From Rhodopseudomonas sp. BR0M22 (GTDB lineage: Bacteria; Pseudomonadota; Alphaproteobacteria; Rhizobiales; Xanthobacteraceae), in contig NZ_QUMK01000010.1 of NCBI RefSeq assembly GCF_010907035.1, positions 21,288 to 85,287 of the forward strand: a DNA stretch of 64,000 nucleotides, written 5' to 3'. The position numbers and the translations under genes are program-made. Below, piece after piece: positions 52,309 to 61,824 of the stretch. Under the pieces are notes generated by a model that saw only the letters and a list, made by a program, of their open reading frames with translations, was not told the DNA's origin and ran no database searches. Numbering within the stretch: position 1 is the stretch's first letter; the number at the start of each line of letters is the position of its first letter.

Positions 52309-53709
52309 ATGGCATCCCCAGACGGCAATCGGAGCGATACTTTTCGCAATCGGCGCCGCCGCAATCGCGCCCGTTTCGCGCTGGCGGCAGTCCTGACTTT
52401 CATCCTGGTTGCAGTCGGTGTGCTGGCCGTCGTGTTCTACGAGCTACGGCCGGTGAGCTTGAAGATCGCGGTCGGGCCGGGCGGCGGCGAAGATCTGAAG
52501 CTGGTGCAAGCTCTGGCCCAGAGCTTTTCCCGAGACCGTGCCGCGGTCCGGCTGGTGCCGCTGGTCACCGGCGGGGCAACGCCGAGCATCGAAGCGTTTC
52601 GTAACCACAGGGCGGATCTCGCGGTGACCCGTGCCGATCTCGATCTGCCGGCGGATGCGCAGGCGGTGGCGGTGTTGCGCAAGAACGTCGTCGTGCTGTG
52701 GGCGCCAGCGTCGGCAGGGAAGGGCAAGAAGTCGGTCAAGACCATCGCGGATCTGGCCGGTCGTCGGGTCGGTGTGATTGGCCGGACGCCGGCCAACGTC
52801 AAATTGTTCGACATCATTCTGGCCGAGTCCGGAGTTGCTCCCGACAAGGTGCACAAGGAGCAGTTCGCCACCGGGCAGCTCGCCGAAATGGCGGGCGATC
52901 CCTCACTCGATGCGTTTCTGGCGGTCGGCCCGCTCGACAGCAAGATCACCGGCGAAGCCATCGCCGCGACCGCCAAAGCGCGCGGCGAACTGCGGTTTCT
53001 GCCGATCGATGTCGGCGATGCGATCGCCAAGAAGTATCCGATCTACGAGTCAGAGGAGATTCCGGGCAGCATCTTCTCGACGAAGCCGGCGCGTCCCGAG
53101 GACAAGGTCGACACCGTCAGCGTCAATCATCTGATCATCGCGCGACAGTCGCTGTCGTCGGTGACGGTCACCAAGCTGACGCGGCAGATCTTCGCCGCCC
53201 GTCAGCAGATCTCGCGCGAGATGCCGCTCGCCGGCAAGATCGAGGCGCCCGACACCGAGAAGGACGCGGCGATCCCGGCGCATCGCGGCGCGGCTGCATT
53301 CATCGACGGTACCGACCGTACCTTCATGGAGCGCAACAGCGATTACATCTGGGGATTGGTGCTGCTGCTGTCCGGCCTCGGCTCGGCCGGCGCCTGGTTC
53401 CGCAGTTACCTGACCCGCGACGAGCGAGAAGCCGGCGCCAAGATGCGGGATCACGCACTGGCGATGGTGGCAAAGGCGCGCAAGGCAGAGTCTCTGGAGG
53501 CCCTGGAGGCTCTGCAGCACGAGATCGACAAGATCCTGCGCGACACGCTCGATTGTTATGATGACGGCGCGATCGAGGATCTCGAGCCCTTCGGTCTGGT
53601 ACTGGAGCAATTTCACCATGCGGTGCTGGATCGTCGTGCGGCCTTGACCGCGGCAGGGCCCGACCTGGTGCCAGGGCATCCGTTACCGCTTCCGAACGCC
53701 GATCCGTAA
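52309..53709 (+). CDS. TAXI-type TRAP solute-binding protein with two membrane anchors
   Basis: A 466-residue protein. An Arg-rich cytoplasmic start precedes a membrane helix (about residues 24-46). A TAXI solute-binding domain follows (LKIAVGPGGGEDLKLVQALAQSFSRD, VTGGATPSIEAFRNHRADLAVTRADL, VGVIGRTPANVKLFDIILAESG). A second helix (about 347-366, WGLVLLLSGLGSAGAWF) and a cytoplasmic helical tail come next. The second helix and tail are unusual, since ordinary TAXI proteins are free or once anchored. No TRAP permease is nearby, so it may sense instead of transport. Confidence 0.85.
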   Translation: MASPDGNRSDTFRNRRRRNRARFALAAVLTFILVAVGVLAVVFYELRPVSLKIAVGPGGGEDLKLVQALAQSFSRDRAAVRLVPLVTGGATPSIEAFRNHRADLAVTRADLDLPADAQAVAVLRKNVVVLWAPASAGKGKKSVKTIADLAGRRVGVIGRTPANVKLFDIILAESGVAPDKVHKEQFATGQLAEMAGDPSLDAFLAVGPLDSKITGEAIAATAKARGELRFLPIDVGDAIAKKYPIYESEEIPGSIFSTKPARPEDKVDTVSVNHLIIARQSLSSVTVTKLTRQIFAARQQISREMPLAGKIEAPDTEKDAAIPAHRGAAAFIDGTDRTFMERNSDYIWGLVLLLSGLGSAGAWFRSYLTRDEREAGAKMRDHALAMVAKARKAESLEALEALQHEIDKILRDTLDCYDDGAIEDLEPFGLVLEQFHHAVLDRRAALTAAGPDLVPGHPLPLPNADP

Positions 53710-53817
53710 CCGCCGTTTGGTCGGATCGACATCAAGATTCCTGTAACCTGTCACCGCTAGTGTTCGGCCAGGTTCCACCCAGTCGGGCCACGGGGCGTGC
53801 GAATACAGGAGAGTTCG

Positions 53818-53988
53818 GTGCGGCAGTTGATTGCCCGTTTTCAAGCCGACACGCGTGGCGCCACCGCGATCGAATATGCCCTGATCGCCGCAGGTATCAG
53901 CACTGTGATCGTCGTCGCCGTCAACGCGCTGGGCACCACCGTGACCGCCAAATACACTTCGGTCGGCGACGCGCTCAAAAAGCAGTAG
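53818..53988 (+). CDS. Flp family type IVb pilin
   Basis: A 56-residue prepilin. It shows the Flp/Fap pattern RGATAIEYALIAAGISTVIV, with the cleavage Gly and the conserved Glu five residues after the processed end (G-A-T-A-I-E-Y). GTG 53818 is chosen since AGGAG lies eight bases ahead; an earlier GTG at 53797 is the alternative. No tad/cpa secretion genes are seen in the window. Confidence 0.88.
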   Translation: MRQLIARFQADTRGATAIEYALIAAGISTVIVVAVNALGTTVTAKYTSVGDALKKQ

Positions 53989-53993
53989 CTGTC

Positions 53994-54016
53994 TCGGCCA
54001 GCCTACGCCTGGCCGA
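53994..54016 (+). terminator. hairpin downstream of flp pilin
   Basis: A perfect 8-base stem TCGGCCAG-cctacgc-CTGGCCGA begins six bases after the pilin stop. It has no T-run after the stem, so it probably protects or slows the transcript end. Confidence 0.5.
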
Positions 54017-54195
54017 AGCGGACCGGCACATTTCCAACCGCGATCGAATTGGAATTCGAGCGACGGCCTTTTGGCAGGTTGTTTCACGCGAACCCAATTT
54101 GACTTCGTGTCAAAGGGCTTCGGCGGGAGCGATGAGCTCGCCGCGGTCGATCGCATGCCGATTTTCTGTTCCGAGCCGGCCAGAATTCGAGGGTT

Positions 54196-54882
54196 TCAAG
54201 CCCGCATCGCAACGAACGACTTCGGCAGACCGACGAAGTACTCGACGATGATCTTGGCGTTGGGGAACAGGCTGTCGACCATGGTGCGGTCGAGCATGCT
54301 GGCGTGCTCCACGGCCCACATTCCATCGGTCACCGTCTGCGCCTTGGTCTTGGCCCAACCGAGCCGGTGATGCCGTGCGATCCAGAGCTGCATCGGGGCT
54401 GGCAGCCAATGATAGAAAGCCATGCTCTGATGGGGCTCCCACGGGAACCAGAAATTCGGCGTCTGATGAAAGTAACGCGGCGCGACACGCGTCGTTTCAC
54501 GCGCGAACGACAGCTTGTTGTGCCAATTGCCGACGTGCTCGATCACCGAATTGGAATGGCAGATATCGTAGGCGTTGTCGGGGAACGGAAGGTCGCAGCC
54601 ATTGCCTTCGATCGCGCGAAAGAATTCCGGATTTTTGACGGGACGGATGTCGTCTTTCAGATTGAGCAGGTCGATGGTGACCTTGTGCTGTGCGAGGTAG
54701 TCCGGGCCAAGCATGTCCCAATAATATTCCATGCCGCCGACATCGAGAATTCGGACCGAGCCCTTTTCTGTGTGAACAGCTTCGATCATCTCTCGTAGTG
54801 GTGCGCTACGCCGCCGCCGGAACTTCGAACCGAGGCTGTTCGGATTGTCGTAGTCGCCGATGATCTGTCCGATGCTCCGCAT
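54196..54882 (-). CDS. class I SAM-dependent methyltransferase
   Basis: A 228-residue enzyme. The SAM-binding motif ILDVGGMEYYWDM (residues about 46-58) and the later LPFPDNAYDICHSNSVIEHVGNW (motif IV/V region) are typical of small-molecule or surface-sugar methyltransferases. ATG 54882 is used over the TTG upstream. It lies divergent from the O-antigen-ligase-like gene. Substrate unknown. Confidence 0.88.
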   Translation of the reverse strand: MRSIGQIIGDYDNPNSLGSKFRRRRSAPLREMIEAVHTEKGSVRILDVGGMEYYWDMLGPDYLAQHKVTIDLLNLKDDIRPVKNPEFFRAIEGNGCDLPFPDNAYDICHSNSVIEHVGNWHNKLSFARETTRVAPRYFHQTPNFWFPWEPHQSMAFYHWLPAPMQLWIARHHRLGWAKTKAQTVTDGMWAVEHASMLDRTMVDSLFPNAKIIVEYFVGLPKSFVAMRA

Positions 54883-55143
54883 GACCAAGCGCTCCAGTCT
54901 GGTTCGGTGACGTCTTGTTCGATGACGCCTTCGATTGAGCTATTTTCGTAGTATGCGCGTGTGTCGCGAATCAAGCGCAACGGTCGCGAGCGGACGGCTC
55001 GCATCGGCGTTTCTTGCCGAATGATTAACGTGGGCGCTGACCGCGATCCGCCAGCGAGCGGAACCCGCGATGGTTAACCGGTTCTTCGGCGTTGCCTGCT
55101 ATCGATGAAGGCTCGTCCAATCAGCGCAACAGAGGCACGAACC

Positions 55144-56688
55144 ATGCGGCTCGCCGATACGTCCGCTGTTCGTGATGCGCGCCCAGAAGCGCTCTCGAAT
55201 GTCGATGTCGACCATGCGGGCGAACCGCTCGCCAGGATCGTTCTGACCTTCGTCGTCGCGGTGACTGCCACGGCATGTTCGCCGCTGCTGCACGTCGTCA
55301 GCCCGATGCTGGCGATCGCGGTCGAGACGCTGGTCGCGATCGCGATCGCGACCGCGATGCCGGCGCAGGGCCCGGTGATCGCGATCTTTCTGATGATGTT
55401 TCAGAACCTGTTCGTGTCGCTGTTCTCACCCCTCGTGGCTGAACCGTCCGAACTCGAATTTCTGAAGGGTTACAATTTCCTGATCTGTGCGGTGCTGTGG
55501 CTCGTCGCTTTCGCGCGTGCGGCGGTGTCGCAGCGATCGCCTGCGCTGAACCGGCTGCTGCTGACGAGCACCGCGGTGCTCGGCGTGATGGGTATCTACT
55601 TCATGATCGGGCTCGCCCGTGAGCCGAAGGCCGCGGCGATCTATCTCCGCAACATCGCACTGCCGATCCTACTGTTTCAACTCGCGCTGTTGGCCGCCGC
55701 GACCCACCGGATCCGGGTGACACCCTATGTGGTAACGATCGCCGTTCTGGTGCTGATCTGTGGCGGTATCGAATTTGCATTCCGTGACGCATGGCTGGAT
55801 ATCACCAACGGCCATGCTTACTGGCGGCTCGAAGAGATCAAGGCGACCAATTCCGGTGTGTGGGAGCGCGAAATGCGGGCCACCGGAAAGGTGATCGTCG
55901 GGATCAAGGATTTGTTCGTCGTCGACTTCTTCAACACGTCGTTGCTGAGCGGCCTAGGCCTCGGCCAAATGCTGCGGCTGTACGGACCGAACATCAGTCC
56001 GGTCAGCTTCGCCTATGGCGTCGGATTTTTCGCACTGTTTCTGCTGGCGGTGGGGCGCCGCGTACTTGGCGCGTTGGCGTTTGCGCTGATGTTGCTGTGC
56101 GGCGTCAAAGGCGCGGCGATCATGGTGCTGTTCGTCGTGGCCGCCTGGATCGGCACGGCTCTTGTCGGTCCAATCCTGGTACTCGGCGGCGCGGTCGTGG
56201 TGCTCGCGGTCTATGCGGCTGTCCTCATCCGCACCGGCCTGCAGATCGGCGACTATCACGTCATCGGCTTGATGGGCGGTGTGAACGGCTTCCTTCACGC
56301 GCCGCTCGGTCGTGGACTGGGATTGGGTGGCAATCTGACGGAAGGGTTCTCCGGCATCAATTGGCAGGCCGCACAGCAGGCCGGAGCGGTCGAAGGCGCT
56401 GCCGAAAGTTCGATCGGCGTGCTGCTGTACCAGATGGGTGTTGCCGCTCTGATACCGCTCGGCTTCTATGTGTTGGTGGCGCTGGCGTGCTGGCGGCTCT
56501 ATGCGCGCTCCGGGATCCTGCTGCTCGGCCTCGCAGCCTTTGGCATTCTGGTGGTGCTGACCAACGGTCTGTTTCAGGAAGAAGCCATGTTCGCGCCGCC
56601 CGCGATGGGATTTCTGATGCTGCTGGCGGGCCTGCTGCTCGGCAGCCACGCTCGGCAGCAGACTGTTGCCGCGGTGAAGTCTGGATAA
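55144..56688 (+). CDS. O-antigen ligase/polymerase-like membrane protein
   Basis: A 514-residue inner-membrane protein with 11-12 hydrophobic segments and a periplasmic loop about residues 215-300 (WRLEEIKATNSGVWEREMRATGKVIVG). This topology resembles Wzy/WaaL-type polymerases or ligases. ATG 55144 has AGAGG upstream; ATG 55105 is an alternative. A neighbouring methyltransferase is consistent with surface-glycan work. No glycosyltransferase operon is in the window. Confidence 0.78.
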   Translation: MRLADTSAVRDARPEALSNVDVDHAGEPLARIVLTFVVAVTATACSPLLHVVSPMLAIAVETLVAIAIATAMPAQGPVIAIFLMMFQNLFVSLFSPLVAEPSELEFLKGYNFLICAVLWLVAFARAAVSQRSPALNRLLLTSTAVLGVMGIYFMIGLAREPKAAAIYLRNIALPILLFQLALLAAATHRIRVTPYVVTIAVLVLICGGIEFAFRDAWLDITNGHAYWRLEEIKATNSGVWEREMRATGKVIVGIKDLFVVDFFNTSLLSGLGLGQMLRLYGPNISPVSFAYGVGFFALFLLAVGRRVLGALAFALMLLCGVKGAAIMVLFVVAAWIGTALVGPILVLGGAVVVLAVYAAVLIRTGLQIGDYHVIGLMGGVNGFLHAPLGRGLGLGGNLTEGFSGINWQAAQQAGAVEGAAESSIGVLLYQMGVAALIPLGFYVLVALACWRLYARSGILLLGLAAFGILVVLTNGLFQEEAMFAPPAMGFLMLLAGLLLGSHARQQTVAAVKSG

Positions 56689-56971
56689 GAAAATAGTCCT
56701 TGACAGCGTGACGCTCGCCGCATAAGGTTGGGCCATGCTCCACAATTGGGTTCGAACGACGGCGCCGCATTGAGGTGTCGGAGCTTTGTTGTGTCGATTG
56801 CGCGCTCAGAGTGCATCGACGCCGATCTCCCCAGGCGCGTTTCTGGTTCCATGATCGTTGGCCGCATGCCTCTTGCCGACGGGATCGTCAGTCGGAACGG
56901 GTAAGCTAATGACGCGTTTGACTCCTCGATGACGTGCTGACAGCGCACGACCAGCTTGCGAGGAGGGATAC

Positions 56972-57121
56972 ATGGCGACCCACGAAAACGGCCGTATCGT
57001 TGAAAGTGCGATCGAGGCGAGGCAGGGGGAACGCGGGCCGTCGGTGCTTGCGTTGCTCACCATCAGTACTGGTTTGGCCGTGATGATAATGGGGCTGACT
57101 TGGTTCGTCTGGCTCAGCTAA
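56972..57121 (+). CDS. small membrane protein (49 residues)
   Basis: ATG 56972 is preceded by AGGAGGGATAC, a near-perfect ribosome site. The 49 codons end TAA at 57121. A polar start (MATHENGRIVESAIEARQGE) is followed by one membrane helix (VLALLTISTGLAVMIMGLTWFVWLS). Such proteins are often missed. It stands alone in the 650-base gap between the ligase-like gene and the chemoreceptor. No function known. Confidence 0.65.
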   Translation: MATHENGRIVESAIEARQGERGPSVLALLTISTGLAVMIMGLTWFVWLS

Positions 57122-57339
57122 TCAACGTGTCGATCGAATGAAATTCGCGCATCGCGTGTGATGGTATCGATGCCGTCTTAAGTTCGAGGCCAGTCTCCGA
57201 GATAATTGGCTGTTGGCTGATCAATGCCGTCGACCGGTCGTTGGTACTTCTACGAGTTGCAGCATTAATCGATCATTACCGGATTCTTCCTCAGAGTGGT
57301 TACGAGTTTCATCGTCCGCGCCGCACGTCGGGAGAATCA

Positions 57340-59019
57340 ATGTTCAGTCGTAAGTCCAAGAGCGATGCCGGCGGCTTGACGCTGATGGCGACGAAAGCTG
57401 TCCGTGCCAACATCATGGTCTCGGACGCCGATCTCAACATCGTTTACATGAACGACTCGGTCACTTCCCTGCTGCGCGATGCCGAGAGCGACCTTCGCAA
57501 GGAACTTCCGAAGTTCAATGTCGATACGCTGATCGGCACCAACATCGACAACTTCCACAAGAATCCAAGTCATCAGCGTCAGATGCTGAAGAGCCTCAGC
57601 TCGGTGCATCGCGCGACGATTCAGATCGGACCGCGGATCTTCGATCTGATCGCAACGCCGCTCAACAATGCGGACGGCAGTCGTGCAGGGGTGGTGGTCG
57701 AGTGGGCCGATGCAGCGATCCGGTTGCAGAATGTCGATTTCGCCGGGCAGGTGGCGGCGGCCAATCGCTCGCAGGCGGTGATCGAGTTCAACATGGACGG
57801 GACGGTCCGGACCGCGAACGAGAATTTTCTCAGAACCATCGGCTACAGCCTCGACGAGATCAAGGGCAAGCACCACAGCATGTTCGTCGAGCCGGCCGAC
57901 CGAGACAGTGCCGGGTATGGCGAATTCTGGGCCGCGCTCAATCGCGGCGAATACCAGGCGTCTGAATACAAGCGGATCGGCAAAGGCGGCCGGGAAATCT
58001 GGCTGCAGGCGTCCTATAATCCGATCTTCGACGACAAGGGCCGGCCCGCCAAGGTGGTGAAATTCTCCACCGATGTCACCGAGCAAAAACTGCGTAATGC
58101 CGACATGGCCGGCCAAATCGCCGCGATCGGCAAGTCGCAGGCGGTGATCGAGTTCGACATGAACGGCACCGTGCTGACCGCCAACGACAATTTTTTGCAT
58201 GCGCTGGGCTATACGCTGGGCGAGATCAAGGGCCGGTCCCATAGCATGTTCGTCGATCCGTCGGAGCGTGATGGCGCGGCGTATCGAGAGTTCTGGGCCG
58301 CGCTCAATCGCGGCGAATACCAGGCGGCCGAATACAAGCGGATCGGCAAGGGGGGGCGGGAGGTCTATATTCAGGCGTCCTATAATCCTATTCTTGATCT
58401 CAATGGCCGACCGTTCAAGGTCGTGAAGTTCGCCACCGATGTTACCAAGCAGGTGCTTGCCCGGATCGGCAACGAGCGGGTGCGCGGGATGATGGAGACG
58501 GTGGCTGCAGGTGCCGAAGAGCTGAATACGTCGGTGCGCGAAATCTCCTCGACCATGACCAAGTCGCGAGAGACCGCCTCCGGCGCCGTCGACCGGGTCT
58601 CGAACGCCGACGCCCAGGCGCAGCGACTCACCAGCGCAGCGCAATCGATGAGTGGCATCGTCGAACTGATCAACAACATTACTGGTCAGATCAACTTGCT
58701 GGCGCTCAATGCAACGATCGAGTCGGCGCGTGCCGGCGAGGCCGGTCGCGGCTTCGCAGTGGTCGCCGCCGAGGTCAAGAACCTTGCCAATCAGGCCAAG
58801 CAGGCCACCGACAAAATCGGCGAGGAAATCAGCAGCCTCAACACAATCTCGGGTGATGTCGCGAGTGCGCTGAACGCCATCAAGCAGGCGATCAACGAGG
58901 TCAGCGAATACGTCACCTCGACCGCTGCCGCTGTCGAAGAGCAGAGCACCGTGACGAGCGAGATGTCGAGCAGCATGCACCGTGCGGCCGCCGAGGCGGC
59001 TCGGATTGCGGCCGGTTGA
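57340..59019 (+). CDS. soluble methyl-accepting chemotaxis protein with three PAS domains
   Basis: A 559-residue cytoplasmic chemoreceptor with no membrane helix. PAS-like domain 0 covers about residues 18-130; PAS 1 (131-252) and PAS 2 (253-370) are near-identical tandem copies (both contain [23 protein letters not shown] and QASYNPI); the signalling domain is 371-559, with the hairpin tip [29 protein letters not shown] 57340 follows GGAGAA. Ends RIAAG, without a CheR/CheB pentapeptide tail. PAS cofactors (haem/FAD) suggest energy or redox taxis. Confidence 0.92.
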   Translation: MFSRKSKSDAGGLTLMATKAVRANIMVSDADLNIVYMNDSVTSLLRDAESDLRKELPKFNVDTLIGTNIDNFHKNPSHQRQMLKSLSSVHRATIQIGPRIFDLIATPLNNADGSRAGVVVEWADAAIRLQNVDFAGQVAAANRSQAVIEFNMDGTVRTANENFLRTIGYSLDEIKGKHHSMFVEPADRDSAGYGEFWAALNRGEYQASEYKRIGKGGREIWLQASYNPIFDDKGRPAKVVKFSTDVTEQKLRNADMAGQIAAIGKSQAVIEFDMNGTVLTANDNFLHALGYTLGEIKGRSHSMFVDPSERDGAAYREFWAALNRGEYQAAEYKRIGKGGREVYIQASYNPILDLNGRPFKVVKFATDVTKQVLARIGNERVRGMMETVAAGAEELNTSVREISSTMTKSRETASGAVDRVSNADAQAQRLTSAAQSMSGIVELINNITGQINLLALNATIESARAGEAGRGFAVVAAEVKNLANQAKQATDKIGEEISSLNTISGDVASALNAIKQAINEVSEYVTSTAAAVEEQSTVTSEMSSSMHRAAAEAARIAAG

Positions 59020-59219
59020 ACGCAGTCTGATCTCCTACATTAACTTCGACCTCGCGCCGCGCGGGTTTCGCGTGGCCGGGGCCGTTGTGTTTTCGGCCGC
59101 ATCGATCTGAACGTGCCTGCCTCACGCTCAACATGCCTCCCCAGTGGCGAACCGGCAGGGCGCGTGTCCGCGCGCTGTAATGCCGGCGGCGCTGCGCTGC
59201 GGCTGTAAAGGACTGACTC

Positions 59220-60392
59220 ATGTTCGATCGTCTCAAGGCCTATCTCGCGCCGCCCGAAGCCAAGGCGTCGCGCACCGCGCGGCTGTTGGCGTTCGAGTCG
59301 GGCGGCCTCGCGCGCTGGACGCCGCGCGACTATGCCGGGCTGGCCCGCGAGGGCTACGTGCGCAACGCGGTTGTGCATCGGTGTGTGCGGCTGATTGCCG
59401 AGCATGTCGGCGGCTGCGTGTACTCGATATTCGACGGCGCGCAGGAGAAGGAGGCGCATCCGCTGGCGCAGCTGCTGGCGCGGCCCAATCCGCGGCAGGA
59501 CGGGGCGGCGCTGCGCGAGACGCTGGTGGCGCATCTGCTGCTCGCCGGCAACGCCTATCTCGAAGCGGTCGCACTCGGCGATCAGGTCCACGAACTTTAC
59601 GCGCTGCGCCCCGACCGCATCAAGGTGGTGCCGGGTGCTGACGGCTGGGCGGAGGCTTACGACTACAGCGTCGGCGGTCGCAGCGTGCGGTTCGATCAGC
59701 ACGGCGCGATCCCGCCGATCCTGCATCTGACGCTGTTCCATCCGCTCGACGATCACTACGGCCTGGCGCCGCTCGAAGCCGCCGCCGCCGCGGTCGACAC
59801 CCACAACGCCGCCGCGCGCTGGAACAAGGCGCTACTCGACAATTCGGCGCGCCCCTCCGGTGCGCTGATGTATGCCGGGCCGGAAGGCGCGGTGCTGAAT
59901 GAGACGCAGTTCGACCGCCTCAAGCGCGAGCTGGAGCAGACCTACGAAGGCGCCGCCAATGCCGGCCGGCCGCTGCTGCTCGAAGGCGGCCTCGACTGGA
60001 AGCCGATGGCGCTGTCGCCGAAGGACATGGATTTTCTCGAAGCCAAGCACGCCGCGGCGCGCGAGATCGCGCTCGCCTTCGGCGTGCCGCCGATGCTGCT
60101 CGGTATTCCGGGCGACAACACCTTCTCGAACTATCAGGAAGCGAACCGCAGCTTCGTGCGCCAGACCGTGCTGCCGCTGGCGACGCGCGTCGGCAACGCG
60201 CTGGCGCAGTGGCTGTCGCCGCAATTCGGAGACGGCGTCCGCCTGGTGATCGACACCGACCAGATCGACGCGCTGTCGCCCGACCGCACCGCGCTGTGGG
60301 ACCGCGTCACGGCAGCGCCGTTCCTCAGCCTGAACGAAAAGCGCGAAGCCGTCGGCTACGCGCCGCTGGAGGGCGGCGACCGGCTGGGGTGA
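59220..60392 (+). CDS. phage/GTA portal protein
   Basis: A 390-residue HK97-type portal. Conserved segments are RNAVVHRCVRLIAEHVGG, HLLLAGNAYLEAV, ELYALRPDRIKVVPG, ILHLTLFHPLDDHYGLAPLEAA and EIALAFGVPPMLLGIPGDNTFSNYQEANRSFVRQTVLPLATRV. Length and features match gene transfer agent portal (g3). ATG 59220 is preceded by AAAGGAC. The usual upstream neighbour, the large terminase, is absent; the chemoreceptor gene lies directly upstream. Confidence 0.92.
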   Translation: MFDRLKAYLAPPEAKASRTARLLAFESGGLARWTPRDYAGLAREGYVRNAVVHRCVRLIAEHVGGCVYSIFDGAQEKEAHPLAQLLARPNPRQDGAALRETLVAHLLLAGNAYLEAVALGDQVHELYALRPDRIKVVPGADGWAEAYDYSVGGRSVRFDQHGAIPPILHLTLFHPLDDHYGLAPLEAAAAAVDTHNAAARWNKALLDNSARPSGALMYAGPEGAVLNETQFDRLKRELEQTYEGAANAGRPLLLEGGLDWKPMALSPKDMDFLEAKHAAAREIALAFGVPPMLLGIPGDNTFSNYQEANRSFVRQTVLPLATRVGNALAQWLSPQFGDGVRLVIDTDQIDALSPDRTALWDRVTAAPFLSLNEKREAVGYAPLEGGDRLG

Positions 60393-60508
60393 GGATTGGC
60401 GGCTCGCAGGCTGCAGCTGTTGCCGAAAGTCGGACTGCAATTGGGCAATCCGTATGTCACGATTCGCGAGCCCAAATCAGGCCGGGCGAGCGTGATGTGG
60501 CAGGGCGA

Positions 60509-61102
60509 ATGACAAGTCTGGAGAACGAAGTGAGGAAGCGGATCTACTTTCAAGATCTGGATCCGGACGGTTGGCCCGAGCCCGGCGAGCTAGCGCCTTA
60601 CTTCCTTTCGCCGAGCGAAAATCTCTGGTCTAGCGCTGTCGGTGGCAACGATGAGTGGGGGCTCGAGATTACCGGGCTCAATGGCACCGATGGCAAGCCG
60701 GAAGTCGATCAGGTCAACGTGCATCTCACAATGGTTGGGACACCTGATTTCGGCGTCTTCTTGCACTATTCGAAGTGGGATGGCCGGATCAGGCAGCCGC
60801 TTGATTGTTACTCCAAGGGTGACATGAGCAGGATCAAGGAGTGGTTGCGGACGCTGCAAGGCGATCTGCGGCCGGTCGGTCTGTTTATTCCCTACGCGCA
60901 CGCGTGGCCCGCCGTGAAGGAGTTCATGGACCGGGACGGCGAACTACCGACCAGCATCGAATGGGTCGACGGCAAGGATCTGCCGCCCAAGACCTTTCGC
61001 TTTCCGGGCTTCTTCAAACCCGGGCCGGAGCCGCGCGTATTGCGGGATGAAGATATCAACGAGCAGCCTCCCGGCGACGGCTTCGGGTTTTTGCGCCGCT
61101 GA
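60509..61102 (+). CDS. unrecognised acidic protein inserted in head module
   Basis: A 197-residue protein rich in Asp/Glu/Gly/Pro and aromatic residues (RKRIYFQDLDPDGWPEPGELAPYF, NDEWGLEITGLNGTDG, LHYSKWDGRIRQP). ATG 60509 follows AGGGCGA. The base composition is visibly lower in GC than its neighbours: 60721-60780 is 50% GC, while portal-gene line 59761-59820 is 82%. No known domain. Its composition recalls immunity or moron proteins, but that is inference. It separates the portal from the small GTA-like genes. Confidence 0.7.
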   Translation: MTSLENEVRKRIYFQDLDPDGWPEPGELAPYFLSPSENLWSSAVGGNDEWGLEITGLNGTDGKPEVDQVNVHLTMVGTPDFGVFLHYSKWDGRIRQPLDCYSKGDMSRIKEWLRTLQGDLRPVGLFIPYAHAWPAVKEFMDRDGELPTSIEWVDGKDLPPKTFRFPGFFKPGPEPRVLRDEDINEQPPGDGFGFLRR

Positions 61103-61195
61103 GCTGCGAGCGCGAGCATTCCTCTCACGATGAAGAACGACTGACGGCGCGAGGACGATTGTCCGCCACGCGGATGTCTGCGCGCGAGGGTGCTG

Positions 61196-61423
61196 ATGTC
61201 CGATCTGATCAAGATTTTTTCCGAGCGCGGGGACCTCGCTCACGTGGCTTTGCTGCTGTGGGCAGTCGGCGCCAGTCTCGGGCTGTGGTTTGTACTTCGG
61301 GAGTGGGCGGCGGCGGTGCGGCGGTTCGACGACTTCGTCCACGCGCTGGAGCTGTTCAACCGCCGGGCCCGGCGGCGCCGGCGCGGCGCGCTGGAGCGTG
61401 ACGACGACGGAGGGGCCCGATGA
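61196..61423 (+). CDS. small GTA-like membrane protein
   Basis: A 75-residue protein: a short helix, one membrane helix (about residues 15-37) and an Arg-rich tail. Its place between portal and prohead protease fits the small gene called g3.5 in gene transfer agent clusters. ATG 61196 (GTG 61190 possible). The stop overlaps the next ATG by four bases. Confidence 0.65.
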   Translation: MSDLIKIFSERGDLAHVALLLWAVGASLGLWFVLREWAAAVRRFDDFVHALELFNRRARRRRRGALERDDDGGAR

Positions 61424-61617
61424 CCGACCAGGCGCAATCGATGGACCGGCTGCACCGCGTGATGGCGTCGATCCGCCGCGAGACCAAATCGGCCAAGGAT
61501 CCGTCCAAGGTGTTTCGCGAATTTCTCAGCCATCTCGATCAGGCGCACAGCGCCGTGCCGCGGCGCGCGCGGGCGAAGCCGATGCCGCGCCGGCCGGCCA
61601 AGAAGCGCGCGAAGTAG
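61420..61617 (+). CDS. small basic hypothetical protein of head module
   Basis: A 65-residue basic protein (MTDQAQSMDRLHRVMASIRRETKS... ending RRPAKKRAK) whose ATG overlaps the previous stop. A cytoplasmic helical N-terminal half and a Lys/Arg-rich tail. No known family; probably a co-expressed small head-module gene. Confidence 0.6.
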   Translation: MTDQAQSMDRLHRVMASIRRETKSAKDPSKVFREFLSHLDQAHSAVPRRARAKPMPRRPAKKRAK

Positions 61618-61720
61618 TTCGCTGCGGCGGGGAGGGCGTCGCGCCGCTTTGCTAAGCAGGCGCCGCGACGCGCGAACCTCGCCTCAGCCGACCTGACGAG
61701 CCGTCCATCTTCCCCGCAAA

Positions 61721-61730
61721 GGGGGGGGGG
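61721..61730. repeat. ten-base G homopolymer tract
   Basis: GGGGGGGGGG follows CGCAAA and precedes AGGG; it lies 95-104 bases before the prohead protease start, in the remnant of a CCGC-type palindromic repeat. Such tracts are prone to slippage. Confidence 0.85.
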
Positions 61731-61824
61731 AGGGCCGGCGCCGCCTGCCGCTGATCGCGGCGCGGCGTGTCGGCACTCGATTCAGCAGATCGTTCTCTCC
61801 ATCCATCGTTTTCACGAGGCGCTC

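Noticed and set aside
61721..61730. G10 tract as a sequencing artefact
   Set aside because: Cannot be excluded from sequence alone; kept as a low-interest observation because it lies in a known type of repeat remnant.
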